Source of the DNA: Candidatus Thiodictyon syntrophicum
GTDB lineage: Bacteria > Pseudomonadota > Gammaproteobacteria > Chromatiales > Chromatiaceae
Reading direction: 5' to 3'
DNA: 64,000 bases
NCBI RefSeq assembly: GCF_002813775.1
Contig: NZ_CP020370.1
Span: 372,001 to 436,000 of the forward strand
In this document: positions 46,230 through 55,156 of the stretch, one piece after another
Numbering within the stretch: the stretch's first letter is position 1
How the letters are laid out: every line of letters starts with the position of its first letter
Translations under genes and position numbers: made by a program
The notes under the pieces: generated by a model
Told to the model about the DNA's origin: nothing
Seen by the model: only the letters and a program-made list of their open reading frames with translations
The model's database searches: none

Positions 46230-47579
46230 TCAGGGACCGGCCAATTGGGCGTACAAGCGACGGAAGACAGGGACGATCCGGCAACCATAGCCGAAGGCCA
46301 GTTTGAGGCGGCGGCCGGTGACGATCAGGCGGGCGGCAACGTACATCAGTTCCTGCATCACGGTGCGCAGGCGTCGCCGCTTAGCCGGGTGGCGGGGCGG
46401 GGCATCCGGCCCAAAGAGACCGGTCTGGCCGATCCAGCGCAGGACGTTGTAAGCGAATGCGGCACAGGCCAATACCAGTGCGTTGGTCACAAACTTTCCT
46501 GAGGGGAGTCGCTCAATGTCCAGGTCGGTCTTAAATTCGCTGTGGAATTGTTCGGAGGTGGCATGGTCGGCATAGAGCGCAATGATGGTTTCTTCATCGA
46601 ATTCCAGGCTGCTCCACCAGCCTTCGATTTCAATGTCGGGAATCAGGAGGTGCTGACCATGCTTGTCGATGGTGCGCTCGATAACGCGCATGACGCGGCG
46701 CAGAGGGTACTCGTACCCGTCCAAAAAGCGGGTGTCGCGCACCTCGAACAGGGCCACGCGCTTACCCGGGCGCGGCGTGCTCCAGTCGCCGTACTCCTCG
46801 GCGTAAGTCAGCCACTGCGTTGGACTTTCTTGGCGCGGGTTCCACTTGATCAGGTAGTGCACCGGGGCGGCGTCCGGGTGCGCCTCATTGTGCGCAATGA
46901 CCGTGGCGATGTTGTCGAGCGCGTCATTGCCGCTGTCCAGGCGCAGCAGCAACGGCAGCGCGGTCAGTCGGCGGGCCCGCGTCAGCACCCGCTCCAGCAA
47001 CGCGGGGGTGTCCTTCTGGCAGTGCTGGCTACCCGCCCGCAACTCCCACTCCAAACAGTACCCCTCTTGGCCAAGATAGGCCGCCATTGGGGCGAACCCG
47101 TCGTCACCCTTGTAGGTGCGCGAGACACCCTCTTTCTTGGTCTTGGCGTTGTTCAGCGGGGTGACATCCGCATCCAGCGCGACCAGCCCATTGGCCAGCG
47201 GCGTAATCGGTGCCGCGATACGCTGCAGAAACGCGATGGATGCATCGAGTATCGGCGCCATGAACACCGCCGCGTGGGCATCAAGGCGCTGGCGCAACGT
47301 GACGGCCGAGGGAACCTGGTCGACACCCAACGCCTCAGCGAAATACGGGTCCTGCCGGAACGCCGTGATCGCTTCAAAGTCGCTCTTGCCCAAACACAGC
47401 AGCCCGATGTAGCTAGTCAGGATCTTCACATGCGGTATGGCATCGCTCCGGGCCGGCGCCGCTGCGGTCGCATCTTTCGCTAGGTCGGTGTGCTGACTAA
47501 TCGCCATCCCGATCAGTCCCAATCCCGCGTGGGAAGTAAAATCAGCCTCGGATTTCGCAATGATGAGCCGTCGCACCAT
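46230..47579 (-). CDS. IS1380-family transposase (449 aa)
   Basis: DDE transposase of the IS1380 type. LVALDADVTPLNNAKTKKEG, LLLRLDSGNDALDN and YADHATSEQFHSEFKTDLDI carry the catalytic residues, and LPSGKFVTNALVLACAAFAY is a family signature. ATG 47579 is preferred. It appears full length. Its own inverted repeats were not resolved; imperfect similarity (GAATCCGTGA near 46000, complement of TCAACGATTC near 47645) is a candidate pair. Confidence 0.88.
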   Translation of the reverse strand: MVRRLIIAKSEADFTSHAGLGLIGMAISQHTDLAKDATAAAPARSDAIPHVKILTSYIGLLCLGKSDFEAITAFRQDPYFAEALGVDQVPSAVTLRQRLDAHAAVFMAPILDASIAFLQRIAAPITPLANGLVALDADVTPLNNAKTKKEGVSRTYKGDDGFAPMAAYLGQEGYCLEWELRAGSQHCQKDTPALLERVLTRARRLTALPLLLRLDSGNDALDNIATVIAHNEAHPDAAPVHYLIKWNPRQESPTQWLTYAEEYGDWSTPRPGKRVALFEVRDTRFLDGYEYPLRRVMRVIERTIDKHGQHLLIPDIEIEGWWSSLEFDEETIIALYADHATSEQFHSEFKTDLDIERLPSGKFVTNALVLACAAFAYNVLRWIGQTGLFGPDAPPRHPAKRRRLRTVMQELMYVAARLIVTGRRLKLAFGYGCRIVPVFRRLYAQLAGP

Positions 47580-47794
47580 GTCACCTGCGGAGTGAGTCTC
47601 AAGAATGCGCCATTTTAACTCTATCTCGCTGAAATTCCAACAGATCAACGATTCCGCGGCTCATTTAGATCACTGGCCGAGGAGTAAGATTTAAATGGAG
47701 AATTAGCTTAAGTCAGTGCTATTCGGCTCTGACCCCTTTTCCCCGAAGCGGCGGAACCGCCTGCGGCGTTCAGCCCTACGGGGGCTGTACAATG

Positions 47795-48286
47795 TCACTC
47801 GCCCGCTTCATGCAAAACTGCCGCAACAAGTTTGCCTGACAATCGGTAATCATGGAGCAATAATGCATCAAGGACGGGTTTAACGGCATCGATAATTCCA
47901 ATCCGTTTGGCCTGAAGTAGTGTACCTAGCACGCCGAAAAGGGAAATACCCAATTCGGTCGCGACCAGACGGCCGCGGCGATCATCCAGTAAGACTGCGC
48001 ACTGGAGAGTGCGGGCCAAGCTTAGCGCTTGGGCTTCGCCTTCGTCCAGTACCATTCGCGCGTCACGAAACAACTCGTCGTCGCGATTCGGGTGAACCTG
48101 GGCAAATTCTTGTACAAAAGAAGATACGGCTAACGCGCCCGGCAACGCGCTATCACCCGCCGCCTCACGCAGCACCGCCTGCGGCAGGTGAATGTGGCCG
48201 AACACCTGTGGCAGCAACGCGAGTTGACCGCACTTCGCCAGTGCGATCAATGGACCCGCATCGGCAACGATAACGGGCTTTGTCAA
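47795..48286 (-). CDS. DUF3368-type PIN-like toxin (163 aa)
   Basis: VIVADAGPLIALAKCGQLAL carries the first Asp. LREAAGDSALPGA, MVLDEGEAQALSLART (DEGEA motif) and AVLLDDRRGRLVATELGI supply the other acidic residues typical of DUF3368 proteins. The start overlaps the upstream UPF0175 gene by ATGA. The pair is a type II TA module. Confidence 0.9.
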   Translation of the reverse strand: MTKPVIVADAGPLIALAKCGQLALLPQVFGHIHLPQAVLREAAGDSALPGALAVSSFVQEFAQVHPNRDDELFRDARMVLDEGEAQALSLARTLQCAVLLDDRRGRLVATELGISLFGVLGTLLQAKRIGIIDAVKPVLDALLLHDYRLSGKLVAAVLHEAGE

Positions 48287-48606
48287 TCGAAGCCTGCCAT
48301 CTCTGCCTTGATCTCGTCGGCAGGATAATCCACCACCGGAATCCCCAGGCGACTTACAAACTCTATAAATGCAATTTTCGACATGCGTGCCAATTCCGCG
48401 GCCTTACCCGACGAAAATTCACCGGACTTGAATAGATTCACTGCAAGTGCGACATGTACTCCTTCGCGCAACATCGTTTCATCGAAAGGCACGCTGACGA
48501 AGAGCGGCTGCCCCTGGTTGGTTACCAACGCAAGTTGCCCGGCCTGTGCCGATTCAGCTAAGGCTTCGGGATGCATCTGAAGGTCGTCTACACTGAAAGC
48601 TTGCAT
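48283..48606 (-). CDS. UPF0175-type antitoxin (107 aa)
   Basis: The C-terminal half is the UPF0175 helix-turn-helix: EGVHVALAVNLFKSGEFSSG, then KAAELARMSKIAFIEFVSRL, then GIPVVDYPADEIKAE. A longer N-terminus (MQAFSVDDLQMHPEALAESA, LALVTNQGQPLFVSVPFDET) resembles a Phd-like fold, so this may be a two-part antitoxin. ATG 48606. Partner toxin at 47795. Confidence 0.85.
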   Translation of the reverse strand: MQAFSVDDLQMHPEALAESAQAGQLALVTNQGQPLFVSVPFDETMLREGVHVALAVNLFKSGEFSSGKAAELARMSKIAFIEFVSRLGIPVVDYPADEIKAEMAGFD

Positions 48607-48622
48607 ATATTCTCCGAGAACC

Positions 48623-48703
48623 GTAGGGCGGATGCCCGTAGGGCGATCCGCCATTGCTCAGGCACCAAAGCGGCGGAACCGCCTGCGGCGTTCCGCCCTA
48701 CGC
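48623..48703. repeat. Dispersed GTAGGGCGGATGCCCGTAGG repeat, copy 3
   Basis: Complete dyad from GTAGGGCGGA to its complement TTCCGCCCTACG. It sits directly upstream of the UPF0175 antitoxin start, 17 bp away, so it may overlap the TA promoter. Confidence 0.85.
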
Positions 48704-48758
48704 TGGCGGCCATTTTTCTGCTTCATAATTGAGGCTGCCCGCTTTCCCTTAGCCCTAA

Positions 48759-48968
48759 TTATTGCGCAACGGCAGCAGGCCGAGCCCCTTCGATTATCCA
48801 TTTCCCCGTTCGAAGTTGCTCGTTTAAACATGCTGAGCAAACATTGATTTGCGTTCGATTGGGCACCGTCCAGACGGCAGTGATGGGGGCGCCCTCTTTA
48901 GCAACACATACGCTCGTTTGCACGGCGCAGATTCCGAACATGACAACGCCGCTTGGTTCGATTTTCAT
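48759..48968 (-). CDS. Small cysteine-containing protein (69 aa), function unknown
   Basis: MKIEPSGVVMFGICAVQTSV, then INVCSACLNEQLRTGKWIIE. Four cysteines (two in CSAC) could bind a metal. It has a good ribosome site (GAGAAAGAG) and lies 13 bp after the stop of the IS-interrupted metallopeptidase-like gene, suggesting an operon. No family recognised. Confidence 0.6.
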   Translation of the reverse strand: MKIEPSGVVMFGICAVQTSVCVAKEGAPITAVWTVPNRTQINVCSACLNEQLRTGKWIIEGARPAAVAQ

Positions 48969-49370
48969 ACTCTTTCTCTCATCAGAATGATGGCGATGTG
49001 GCGGACCAAGCCAACCAGCGCATCAGGCGGTCCCTGGCATCCTCGACCAGGTCCTCACGGTCTCGTCGGCCAAGGACTCGATGAAACGATGCGTGAATGC
49101 TGGTTTCTGCTTCGTCAAGCAGAACATCGGGAAGTTCTTTGGGCCGACTGTAAGCCAGTGCATGGCGTTCGACGTGGGCATACTCATGCGCAAGGCACGC
49201 TAGAACTGACATCCGCGCGTTGGCGTCAACTGCATTTGAACCCGGATAGGCGTTGGCCCCCAAGAATACCTTACGATCAGTCTCACTGTATCCGGTTGTG
49301 GTGAAGCCTGAACTCGCGCGACTCAAGTCCAACGGAACAATCAATCCTCCTTCCGTGATCAGCGCCCACG

Positions 49371-50533
49371 GGCACTGGTTCAGTTTGGTTCTTCCTTATC
49401 CTTATGTTTTTTTAGTATTTATATAACCTGGGCTGTCGAACTCTAAGGACCTCATCCCACGAGAGTCCCTGCTGGAGAATCCCCAGAGCCACTGCAGGAA
49501 CCTGTTTCGTCGTGAAGTGGCTGCGAATAAAGTTATGGACAATCCACAACATATCCAATGTTCTTTGCAAACCAGAAATGCTCTTCGCGTACGTATTCGT
49601 TCGGCGGCGATAAGCAGAATTCTTTCGCCGAAATGAAGCGTTCGATGCTTCCAAATGATTAGCATGAATATCGGCTGGCGTCACATCTTGATCGGTTTCT
49701 GGATGCTCCGGATGAGGGGTTTCGTATTTGGGACGCGAGTGCCCCGTTCTATCAGTTCCTTTCCCTTTATTCTTAAGGCGCACCTTCACACCCCGACGAA
49801 GCACTTTCGGTGGGCGGCCGCGTTTTCCGGTTCGCAATACTTCGTGGCAAATTTCAAACAGGAGATTGCCATACCGACGTTCCCCGTCGGTGACTAGAGT
49901 GACATCGCCAGTACGCAGAATGACATCTCTAAGTATTTGTATTGCATATGAAAATAGACTGCGATCCTTTTTCCCGCACTGAAGCGCCCAGATAAATCGA
50001 CTTGCCCTTTCCATCAGTACGATCGTCCAGCCTTCACAATCCTCCGGGGGGACATTCCTATTCACTTTCGTATAAAGCTCATCACCTTCGATCAGTTGCT
50101 CAATAAAGGTGTGCGTCAGGGCATATATGATCAGCACATCCTTGTAATCGGCCAGGCGACGCTCCCATAGGAGCAACGTATTCTTCGCAATCGCGAAGGC
50201 CCGGCAGGCGGCGTTCAAGCCGATCCCCTCAGTGCGCGTTTTGAGCACTTGAATGATGAAGCTGGTCGGTTTCCTGAGCCCCTCGATAAGGGTGGCTTTG
50301 GTCTCGGAAAAGAGCCTATTGCAACTTTGACATCGCCACAGCAAACGCGTACCATTATGACCGGTTTGATACGTCTTGTGATGCCGACAATTCTGTGAAT
50401 TGCAATGAGGGCATGTCCATTGTCCGTTCAAGAAGTTCTCACTTATTCAAAAAGTGACGGAAACCCGCGCCGAACTAAATATATTACATATATTTCAATG
50501 TCTTGTAAACAGGAATTAAACTGAACCAGTGCC
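49371..50533 (-). mobile_element. IS1-like insertion sequence, copy 2 (1,163 bp)
   Basis: The same ends as copy 1 (GGCACTGGTTCAGTTT). The 8-bp duplication CGCCCACG is perfect (49363-49370 and 50534-50541). Only a handful of base changes separate it from copies 1 and 3. Confidence 0.93.
49412..50431 (-). CDS. IS1-like DDE transposase (339 aa)
   Basis: Same protein as at 2199-3209 with few substitutions (ADYKDVLIIYAL instead of ADCKDVLVIYAL). A base change removes the usual stop, adding YKY to the C-terminus. All candidate catalytic residues are kept. Confidence 0.85.
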   Translation of the reverse strand: MNGQWTCPHCNSQNCRHHKTYQTGHNGTRLLWRCQSCNRLFSETKATLIEGLRKPTSFIIQVLKTRTEGIGLNAACRAFAIAKNTLLLWERRLADYKDVLIIYALTHTFIEQLIEGDELYTKVNRNVPPEDCEGWTIVLMERASRFIWALQCGKKDRSLFSYAIQILRDVILRTGDVTLVTDGERRYGNLLFEICHEVLRTGKRGRPPKVLRRGVKVRLKNKGKGTDRTGHSRPKYETPHPEHPETDQDVTPADIHANHLEASNASFRRKNSAYRRRTNTYAKSISGLQRTLDMLWIVHNFIRSHFTTKQVPAVALGILQQGLSWDEVLRVRQPRLYKY

Positions 50534-50742
50534 CGCCCACGCCATCGTGCAGTATTCGACTTGGGTCCCGGTAAGGGGAGATGTATTTCGTGTTGCGAAC
50601 ATACTATCAAGCCAGGCTTAAGCAATACGGAATATCAACAAAATATTGCTACCGTTCGGGTTTACTGCAGTCGTTAGAGCGGGAGAGTCCATCGCTAGGG
50701 CGCTAAGTCGGAAACCGTGCTCTGTCCCCAGTTTCCCCTTAA

Positions 50743-51069
50743 TTAGCTCCCGAAAAGGTAAGAAAGCTCTTGTTCTGAAACACCATAAATTTTGACAAGA
50801 GTCGTACCTTTATGCTGAATGGTGCATATTTTGATTGTTTTTCCATCTTGCCATTCCTCAGTAACATATACACATGAGGAATGACGCCTTGACGAAGGGT
50901 TGTACCTATTATCACCATCCATCTGCTTGATTTTGTCGTCTTTAAAGATTGTTATTAAGGTTTCTTCACTATCCTCCCGTCTATCGAAAAGTACCGTCGC
51001 AAACTGCTGACTAGAACAGACCTGAAAATCTATGTCATCAAAATTTAGTTCTTTCAACAAATCGCTCAT
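50743..51069 (-). CDS. Hypothetical protein (108 aa) in an AT-rich cluster
   Basis: MSDLLKELNFDDIDFQVCSS, then FDRREDSEETLITIFKDDKI and TIQHKGTTLVKIYGVSEQEL. It starts after a GGGGG ribosome site. Acidic, no membrane segment, no family recognised. Base composition is far richer in A+T than the rest of the window, pointing to acquisition from elsewhere. Confidence 0.7.
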   Translation of the reverse strand: MSDLLKELNFDDIDFQVCSSQQFATVLFDRREDSEETLITIFKDDKIKQMDGDNRYNPSSRRHSSCVYVTEEWQDGKTIKICTIQHKGTTLVKIYGVSEQELSYLFGS

Positions 51070-51769
51070 TATATCCCCCTATAGATGCAACAGAACATGA
51101 ATAACCCAGCAAGCTAGAACGCCGTCTGCGGCGCGCGTTCGCTGTTGACGCTTAGGTTAACAGATTATCTTTCACGCATTCTCGGACAGATTTAACAGAT
51201 ACGCAAGCGCTTGAAACTTCGAGCCTCTTTTTTTGTCCGTAAAAGGATGTTTTGCGAGATTTTTCCGCACGTGGATTGATTAAATTTCACGAAATGGCGT
51301 CTCGTTCTACCACTAATTGCTTCCGGTACTATTCTCGTTGATTGCTTTCCTGATAGCCCCTGCCCATTCAAAGTGTAAATCTGAACTGGCCATATCAAAC
51401 GAGTTAGTTGTTCCCACAGTATGATTCGAGAATCTCCCTTTTCTAAGCATAACAATGAGAGTAAACCTGTCTTTTGACTTTAGTTCGATATTATTATTAT
51501 CTTTTTGATCTATAGAATAATATAAATTAGAATATAAAGGAGAGGCGTATACTGGCAATGCAATTACCCTCTCTGCGCCGTTCGCATCATAAGATCTAAT
51601 TGTTACTTTCGTTATATCGAATATAGATCCATGCCTTGTACGGCCGTCTCGGGATTGTCTCTTCGTTCTAGCTGTACCGTTGTAAGCAAACAAATCTTCT
51701 TTGCACCGAGGGCAGAACAATAAATACAGTGATCCATTTGCGGTGTCTTTTATTTCAGTAAGAGATCCG

Positions 51770-52932
51770 GGCACTGGTTCAGTTTGGTTCTTCCTTATCC
51801 TTATGTTTTTGTAGTATTTTTATAACCTGGGCTGTCGAACTCTAAGGACCTCATCCCACGAGAGTCCCTGCTGGAGAATCCCCAGAGCCACCGCAGGAAC
51901 CTGTTTTGTCGTGAAGTGGCTGCGAATAAAGTTATGGACAATCCACAACATATCCAATGTTCTTTGCAAACCAGAAATGCTCTTCGCGTACGTATTCGTT
52001 CGGCGGCGATAAGCAGAATTCTTTCGCCGAAATGAAGCGTTCGATGCTTCCAAATGATTAGCATGAATATCGGCTGGCGTCACATCTTGATCGGTTTCTG
52101 GATGCTCCGGATGAGGGGTTTCGTATTTGGGACGCGAGTGCCCCGTTCTATCAGTTCCTTTCCCTTTATTCTTAAGGCGCACCTTCACACCGCGACGAAG
52201 CACTTTCGGTGGGCGGCCGCGTTTTCCGGTTCGCAATACTTCGTGGCAAATTTCAAACAGGAGATTGCCATACCGACGTTCCCCGTCGGTGACTAGAGTG
52301 ACATCGCCAGTACGCAGGATGACATCTCTAAGTATTTGTATGGCATATGAAAATAGGCTGCGATCCTTTTTCCCGCACTGAAGCGCCCAGATAAATCGAC
52401 TTGCCCTTTCCATCAGTACGATCGTCCAGCCTTCACAATCCTCCGGGGGGACATTCCTATTCACTTTCGTATAAAGCTCATCACCTTCGATCAGTTGCTC
52501 AATAAAGGTGTGCGTCAGGGCATATATGACCAGCACATCCTTGCAATCGGCCAGGCGACGCTCCCATAGGAGCAACGTATTCTTCGCAATCGCGAAGGCC
52601 CGGCAGGCGGCGTTCAAGCCGATCCCCTCAGTGCGCGTTTTGAGCACTTGAATGATGAAGCTGGTCGGTTTCCTGAGCCCCTCGATAAGGGTGGCTTTGG
52701 TCTCGGAAAAGAGCCTATTGCAACTTTGACATCGCCACAGCAAACGCGTACCGTTATGACCGGTTTGATACGTCTTGTGATGCCGACAATTCTGTGAATT
52801 GCAATGAGGGCATGTCCATTGTCCGTTCAAGAAGTTCTCACTTATTCAAAAAGTGACGGAAACCCGCGCCGAACTAGATATATTACATATATTTCAATGT
52901 CTTGTAAACAGGAATTAAACTGAACCAGTGCC
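51770..52932 (-). mobile_element. IS1-like insertion sequence, copy 3 (1,163 bp)
   Basis: Ends GGCACTGGTTCAGTTT, with perfect 8-bp duplication GAGATCCG (51762-51769 and 52933-52940). It appears identical or nearly so to copy 1. It lies 1.2 kb from copy 2, in the same orientation. Confidence 0.93.
51820..52830 (-). CDS. IS1-like DDE transposase (336 aa)
   Basis: Translates identically to the copy at 2199-3209, with the same zinc ribbon, helix-turn-helix and acidic residues. An intact source of transposase for the whole family. Confidence 0.85.
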   Translation of the reverse strand: MNGQWTCPHCNSQNCRHHKTYQTGHNGTRLLWRCQSCNRLFSETKATLIEGLRKPTSFIIQVLKTRTEGIGLNAACRAFAIAKNTLLLWERRLADCKDVLVIYALTHTFIEQLIEGDELYTKVNRNVPPEDCEGWTIVLMERASRFIWALQCGKKDRSLFSYAIQILRDVILRTGDVTLVTDGERRYGNLLFEICHEVLRTGKRGRPPKVLRRGVKVRLKNKGKGTDRTGHSRPKYETPHPEHPETDQDVTPADIHANHLEASNASFRRKNSAYRRRTNTYAKSISGLQRTLDMLWIVHNFIRSHFTTKQVPAVALGILQQGLSWDEVLRVRQPRL

Positions 52933-53069
52933 GAGATCCGCACAGGCACCTAAATTCTTTCTGCTCCATATGTTCATGGTCGGGCATGACCTCGTTTAGC
53001 GCGGACTTAACCTCTTCGATCCCGTATCTATTTACCAATTCACTAATCGAGCATCGCACATCGTCGACA

Positions 53070-53312
53070 TCATTCATATTCTGTTCCAAATGTAGTTCGG
53101 GTAAATCTTGTTACACAATAAGAGGTTTTAGCACATTTTGCTTTTGTCCAAAAAAGGATGGATTCTAGGACACGCGGGCTATCAAGGGGAGCCGTCCCCA
53201 TACCGCTGATAATGTTCTTTCCTGCCTCAGAGACCTCGAACACCTTTATGTGCTGGTTCTTTTGCGTACTACAATTTGATTGACTATTCGTCTGTTGATT
53301 TTTTTCTTCCAA
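53070..53312 (-). CDS. Hypothetical protein (80 aa), possibly a frameshifted tail
   Basis: MEEKNQQTNSQSNCSTQKNQ, then HIKVFEVSEAGKNIISGMGT. It overlaps the gene upstream by 67 bp and the split zinc-ribbon gene by 20 bp. It may be a real small gene or the displaced C-terminus of the 53246-53710 protein after a frameshift. AT-rich. Confidence 0.4.
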   Translation of the reverse strand: MEEKNQQTNSQSNCSTQKNQHIKVFEVSEAGKNIISGMGTAPLDSPRVLESILFWTKAKCAKTSYCVTRFTRTTFGTEYE

Positions 53313-53710
53313 CTCAGTTGACTCACAGAAAGATTTCGTTTTAATCTGGTTTCCATTAAGAAGTTATACTCTTCCTTAAAAATGTAACCAGATTGGTAAG
53401 CATGAAATATTAAATCCTCGTTTGCGTTTGCCGTTTCATCGTCAATTATTCGCCTCAATCCAGAGAATAAGTTTCCAGTATCAATTCCTAAAAATCTCTT
53501 TACGCAGACATTTCCGACATAGGTCGTTTTTCCATTGAGCTGGTTTTTAATGTAACAAAGTTCTTTTATTTCTTTTCCGCACGGGCAGTTATCCCAATCC
53601 TCTTGCACCTGTATTCTAATGAGCCGCCATTCATTCTTGGCATCATTCCATTCATTAGCGTTGGACAACGGCAAAATGTGTGCCTTCAATCTTTCGAGAT
53701 TATGCTCCAT
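53246..53710 (-). CDS. Hypothetical protein with CxC/C zinc-like motif (154 aa)
   Basis: DWDNCPCGKEIKELCYIKNQ, then LNGKTTYVGNVCVKRFLGID forms a four-cysteine motif (CPCGK, C, VGNVC) found in uncharacterised phage- and plasmid-borne proteins. Helical remainder. First gene of the AT-rich cluster, which reads right to left through 50743. Confidence 0.7.
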   Translation of the reverse strand: MEHNLERLKAHILPLSNANEWNDAKNEWRLIRIQVQEDWDNCPCGKEIKELCYIKNQLNGKTTYVGNVCVKRFLGIDTGNLFSGLRRIIDDETANANEDLIFHAYQSGYIFKEEYNFLMETRLKRNLSVSQLSWKKKINRRIVNQIVVRKRTST

Positions 53711-54255
53711 AATAGCGGTCCCGTACGTAATGACACTTAACGGCTGACCCTAAAGCAGCGTTACCCTTTAAGTTTTTTGGGAACGCCTACCCCCCAAGAC
53801 ACGCCGCCTTTGCCGCTTCGCTTGGGGAGTTCCGGGGACAGTTTACTCAATTCCGCGTGCCGCAGAGCATGAAATAAGTAAGCTGCCCCCGGGACTTCAC
53901 TGAAGTTTACCCCCAGGCGCTTGGTCCGGGTAGCACGCCCCTCTCTCCACCCGCCAACTCGGCAGATCCCACAGTGTCAGGGTGTCGACGCTACAGGTCT
54001 GCACAAACTGGTAGGCCGCCTTCACCGCGGCTTCCGCGGTCGCCTCGAACCCCCCCAAGGTCTCCTTGGCCGCCCGCGCGATCTTCGCCGGAAGCGGCCC
54101 TTGCTGCCCGGCCTTCCAGCCGGATGTCGGGTTACGGCGCGTCCGGCTCCGCGACCGATAACGAGGTCCGGCCCGCGCGCCTGACCCGACCTAACAGGGC
54201 AACACCCCACCAGCACCTGGAATCCAAGGCGCTAGCCTTGGATTCCAGGTGAGGA
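53711..54255. other. Junction region with a possible degraded reading frame
   Basis: The AT-rich cluster ends near 53750. On the minus strand, about 54150-53901 stays open and reads PAKIARAAKETLGGFEATAE, then AAYQFVQTCSVDTLTLWDLP, with natural-looking codon use but no start or family I can name. 54217-54249 is a short copy of the CTGGARTCCAAGGC dyad. Otherwise no gene is seen. Confidence 0.4.
54217..54249. repeat. Short CTGGAATCCAAGGC inverted repeat
   Basis: CCTGGAATCCAAGGC and GCCTTGGATTCCAGG make an almost loopless hairpin just after the thiG stop, where it may act as a transcription terminator. Related to the dyads at 27868-27926 and 61612-61671. Confidence 0.7.
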
Positions 54256-55053
54256 TCAGAAGAACAGCCCCGTCAGTGGCGACGAGGCGGAGGCGAAGCG
54301 CTTGGGGGCCATGCGTCCGGCGAGGAAGGCCTCGCGCCCGGCCTCGATGGCCTTGCGCATGGCGCTCGCCATGAGCACCGGGTCCCGGGCGGCGGCGATG
54401 GCGGTGTTCATCAGTACGCCGGCGCAGCCAAGTTCCATGGCTACCGCGGCGTCGGAGGCGGTGCCGACCCCGGCGTCGACCAGCACCGGGACCTTGGCGT
54501 TTTCGACGATCGTCAGGATGTTTAGGGGGTTGCGGATACCGAGCCCGGAGCCGATGGGGGCTGCCAAGGGCATCACCGCCACGCAGCCCAGTTCTTCCAG
54601 TCGCTTGGCCATGATGGGGTCGTCATTGGTGTAGACCATGACGTCAAAACCGTCCTTGACCAGGATCTCCGCCGCCGCCAGTGTCGCGACTACGTCCGGG
54701 AACAGGGTCTTTTCGTCGCCCAGGACCTCGAGCTTGACCAGGTTGCGGCCGTCCAGGAGTTCGCGGGCCAGGCGGCAGGTGCGCACGGCGGTGTCGACGT
54801 CGTAGCAGCCGGCAGTGTTGGGCAGGATGGTGTAGCGCTCCGGGGGCAGCACATCCAGGATGTTCGGTTCCCCGGGGGTCTGGCCGATGTTGGTGCGGCG
54901 CACGGCGATGGTGACGATCTGCGCGCCGCTCGCCTCGATGGCGCGGGCGGTCTCGGCCAGGTCCTTGTATTTGCCGGTGCCGACCAGGAGGCGTGAGCCG
55001 TATTCCTGGCCGGCGATGATGAGGCGATCGGACTGGGCGGGGGCTTGGGACAT
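54256..55053 (-). CDS. thiG: Thiazole synthase
   Basis: Makes the thiazole ring of thiamine from deoxyxylulose phosphate, dehydroglycine and ThiS thiocarboxylate. The Schiff-base lysine lies in [63 protein letters not shown] and [15 protein letters not shown] are signatures. 265 aa. It lies downstream of thiS with 103 bp between, including a TTCAACC tandem (about 55120-55145). Confidence 0.95.
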   Translation of the reverse strand: MSQAPAQSDRLIIAGQEYGSRLLVGTGKYKDLAETARAIEASGAQIVTIAVRRTNIGQTPGEPNILDVLPPERYTILPNTAGCYDVDTAVRTCRLARELLDGRNLVKLEVLGDEKTLFPDVVATLAAAEILVKDGFDVMVYTNDDPIMAKRLEELGCVAVMPLAAPIGSGLGIRNPLNILTIVENAKVPVLVDAGVGTASDAAVAMELGCAGVLMNTAIAAARDPVLMASAMRKAIEAGREAFLAGRMAPKRFASASSPLTGLFF

Positions 55054-55156
55054 AACGGGGACTCCGGCTGAGATGCGATTGGGGGATCAGGATAAACCCG
55101 CAGGCGCCCGGCCGTCAGCCTTCAACCTTCAACCTTCAACCTTCAGCCTTCCACCG

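Larger units (their letters stand above)
42489..47724. mobile_element. IS4-family element with two nested insertions (5.2 kb)
   Basis: Outer 18-bp perfect inverted repeats GAATAGCACTGACTTAAG (42489-42506 and 47707-47724) are flanked by an 11-bp direct repeat GGCTCTGACCC (42478-42488 and 47725-47735). Inside are an IS4 transposase gene in two pieces, a DUF6399-like transposase element (43809-45766) inserted in that gene, and an IS1380-type transposase gene (46230-47579) inserted in the tail. Removing both insertions would leave about 1.5-1.6 kb, a normal IS4 size. Confidence 0.85.
48982..50602 (-). pseudogene. HExxH metallopeptidase-like gene split by IS copy 2
   Basis: Removing the IS (49371-50533) and one target duplication joins 50602-50534 to 49362-48982 in one 149-codon frame: MFATRNTSPLTGTQVEYCTM, AWALITEGGLIVPLDLSRAS and onward. 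LACLAHEYAHVERHALAY has the zinc-peptidase HExxH motif and LLDEAETSIHASF a downstream acidic segment, as in ImmA/IrrE-like proteins. The split leaves a 22-residue stub and an N-terminally truncated remainder that could start at TTG 49344. Confidence 0.8.
51313..53089 (-). pseudogene. Zinc-ribbon-like gene split by IS copy 3
   Basis: Removing the IS (51770-52932) and one duplication joins 53089-52933 to 51761-51313 into a clean 201-residue frame: MEQNMNDVDDVRCSISELVN, HMEQKEFRCLCGSLTEIKDT, then LYLLFCPRCKEDLFAYNG. CLC and CPRC could form a zinc site at about residues 48-70. The rest (FDITKVTIRSYDANGAERVI, SDLHFEWAGAIRKAIN) is unfamiliar. The two parts now read into IS sequence. Confidence 0.8.

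Noticed and set aside
49402-49665. Short alternative-frame ORFs inside the IS1-like copies
   Set aside because: They recur in all copies but overlap the transposase in another frame, without a start site or motif suggesting a second IS protein.
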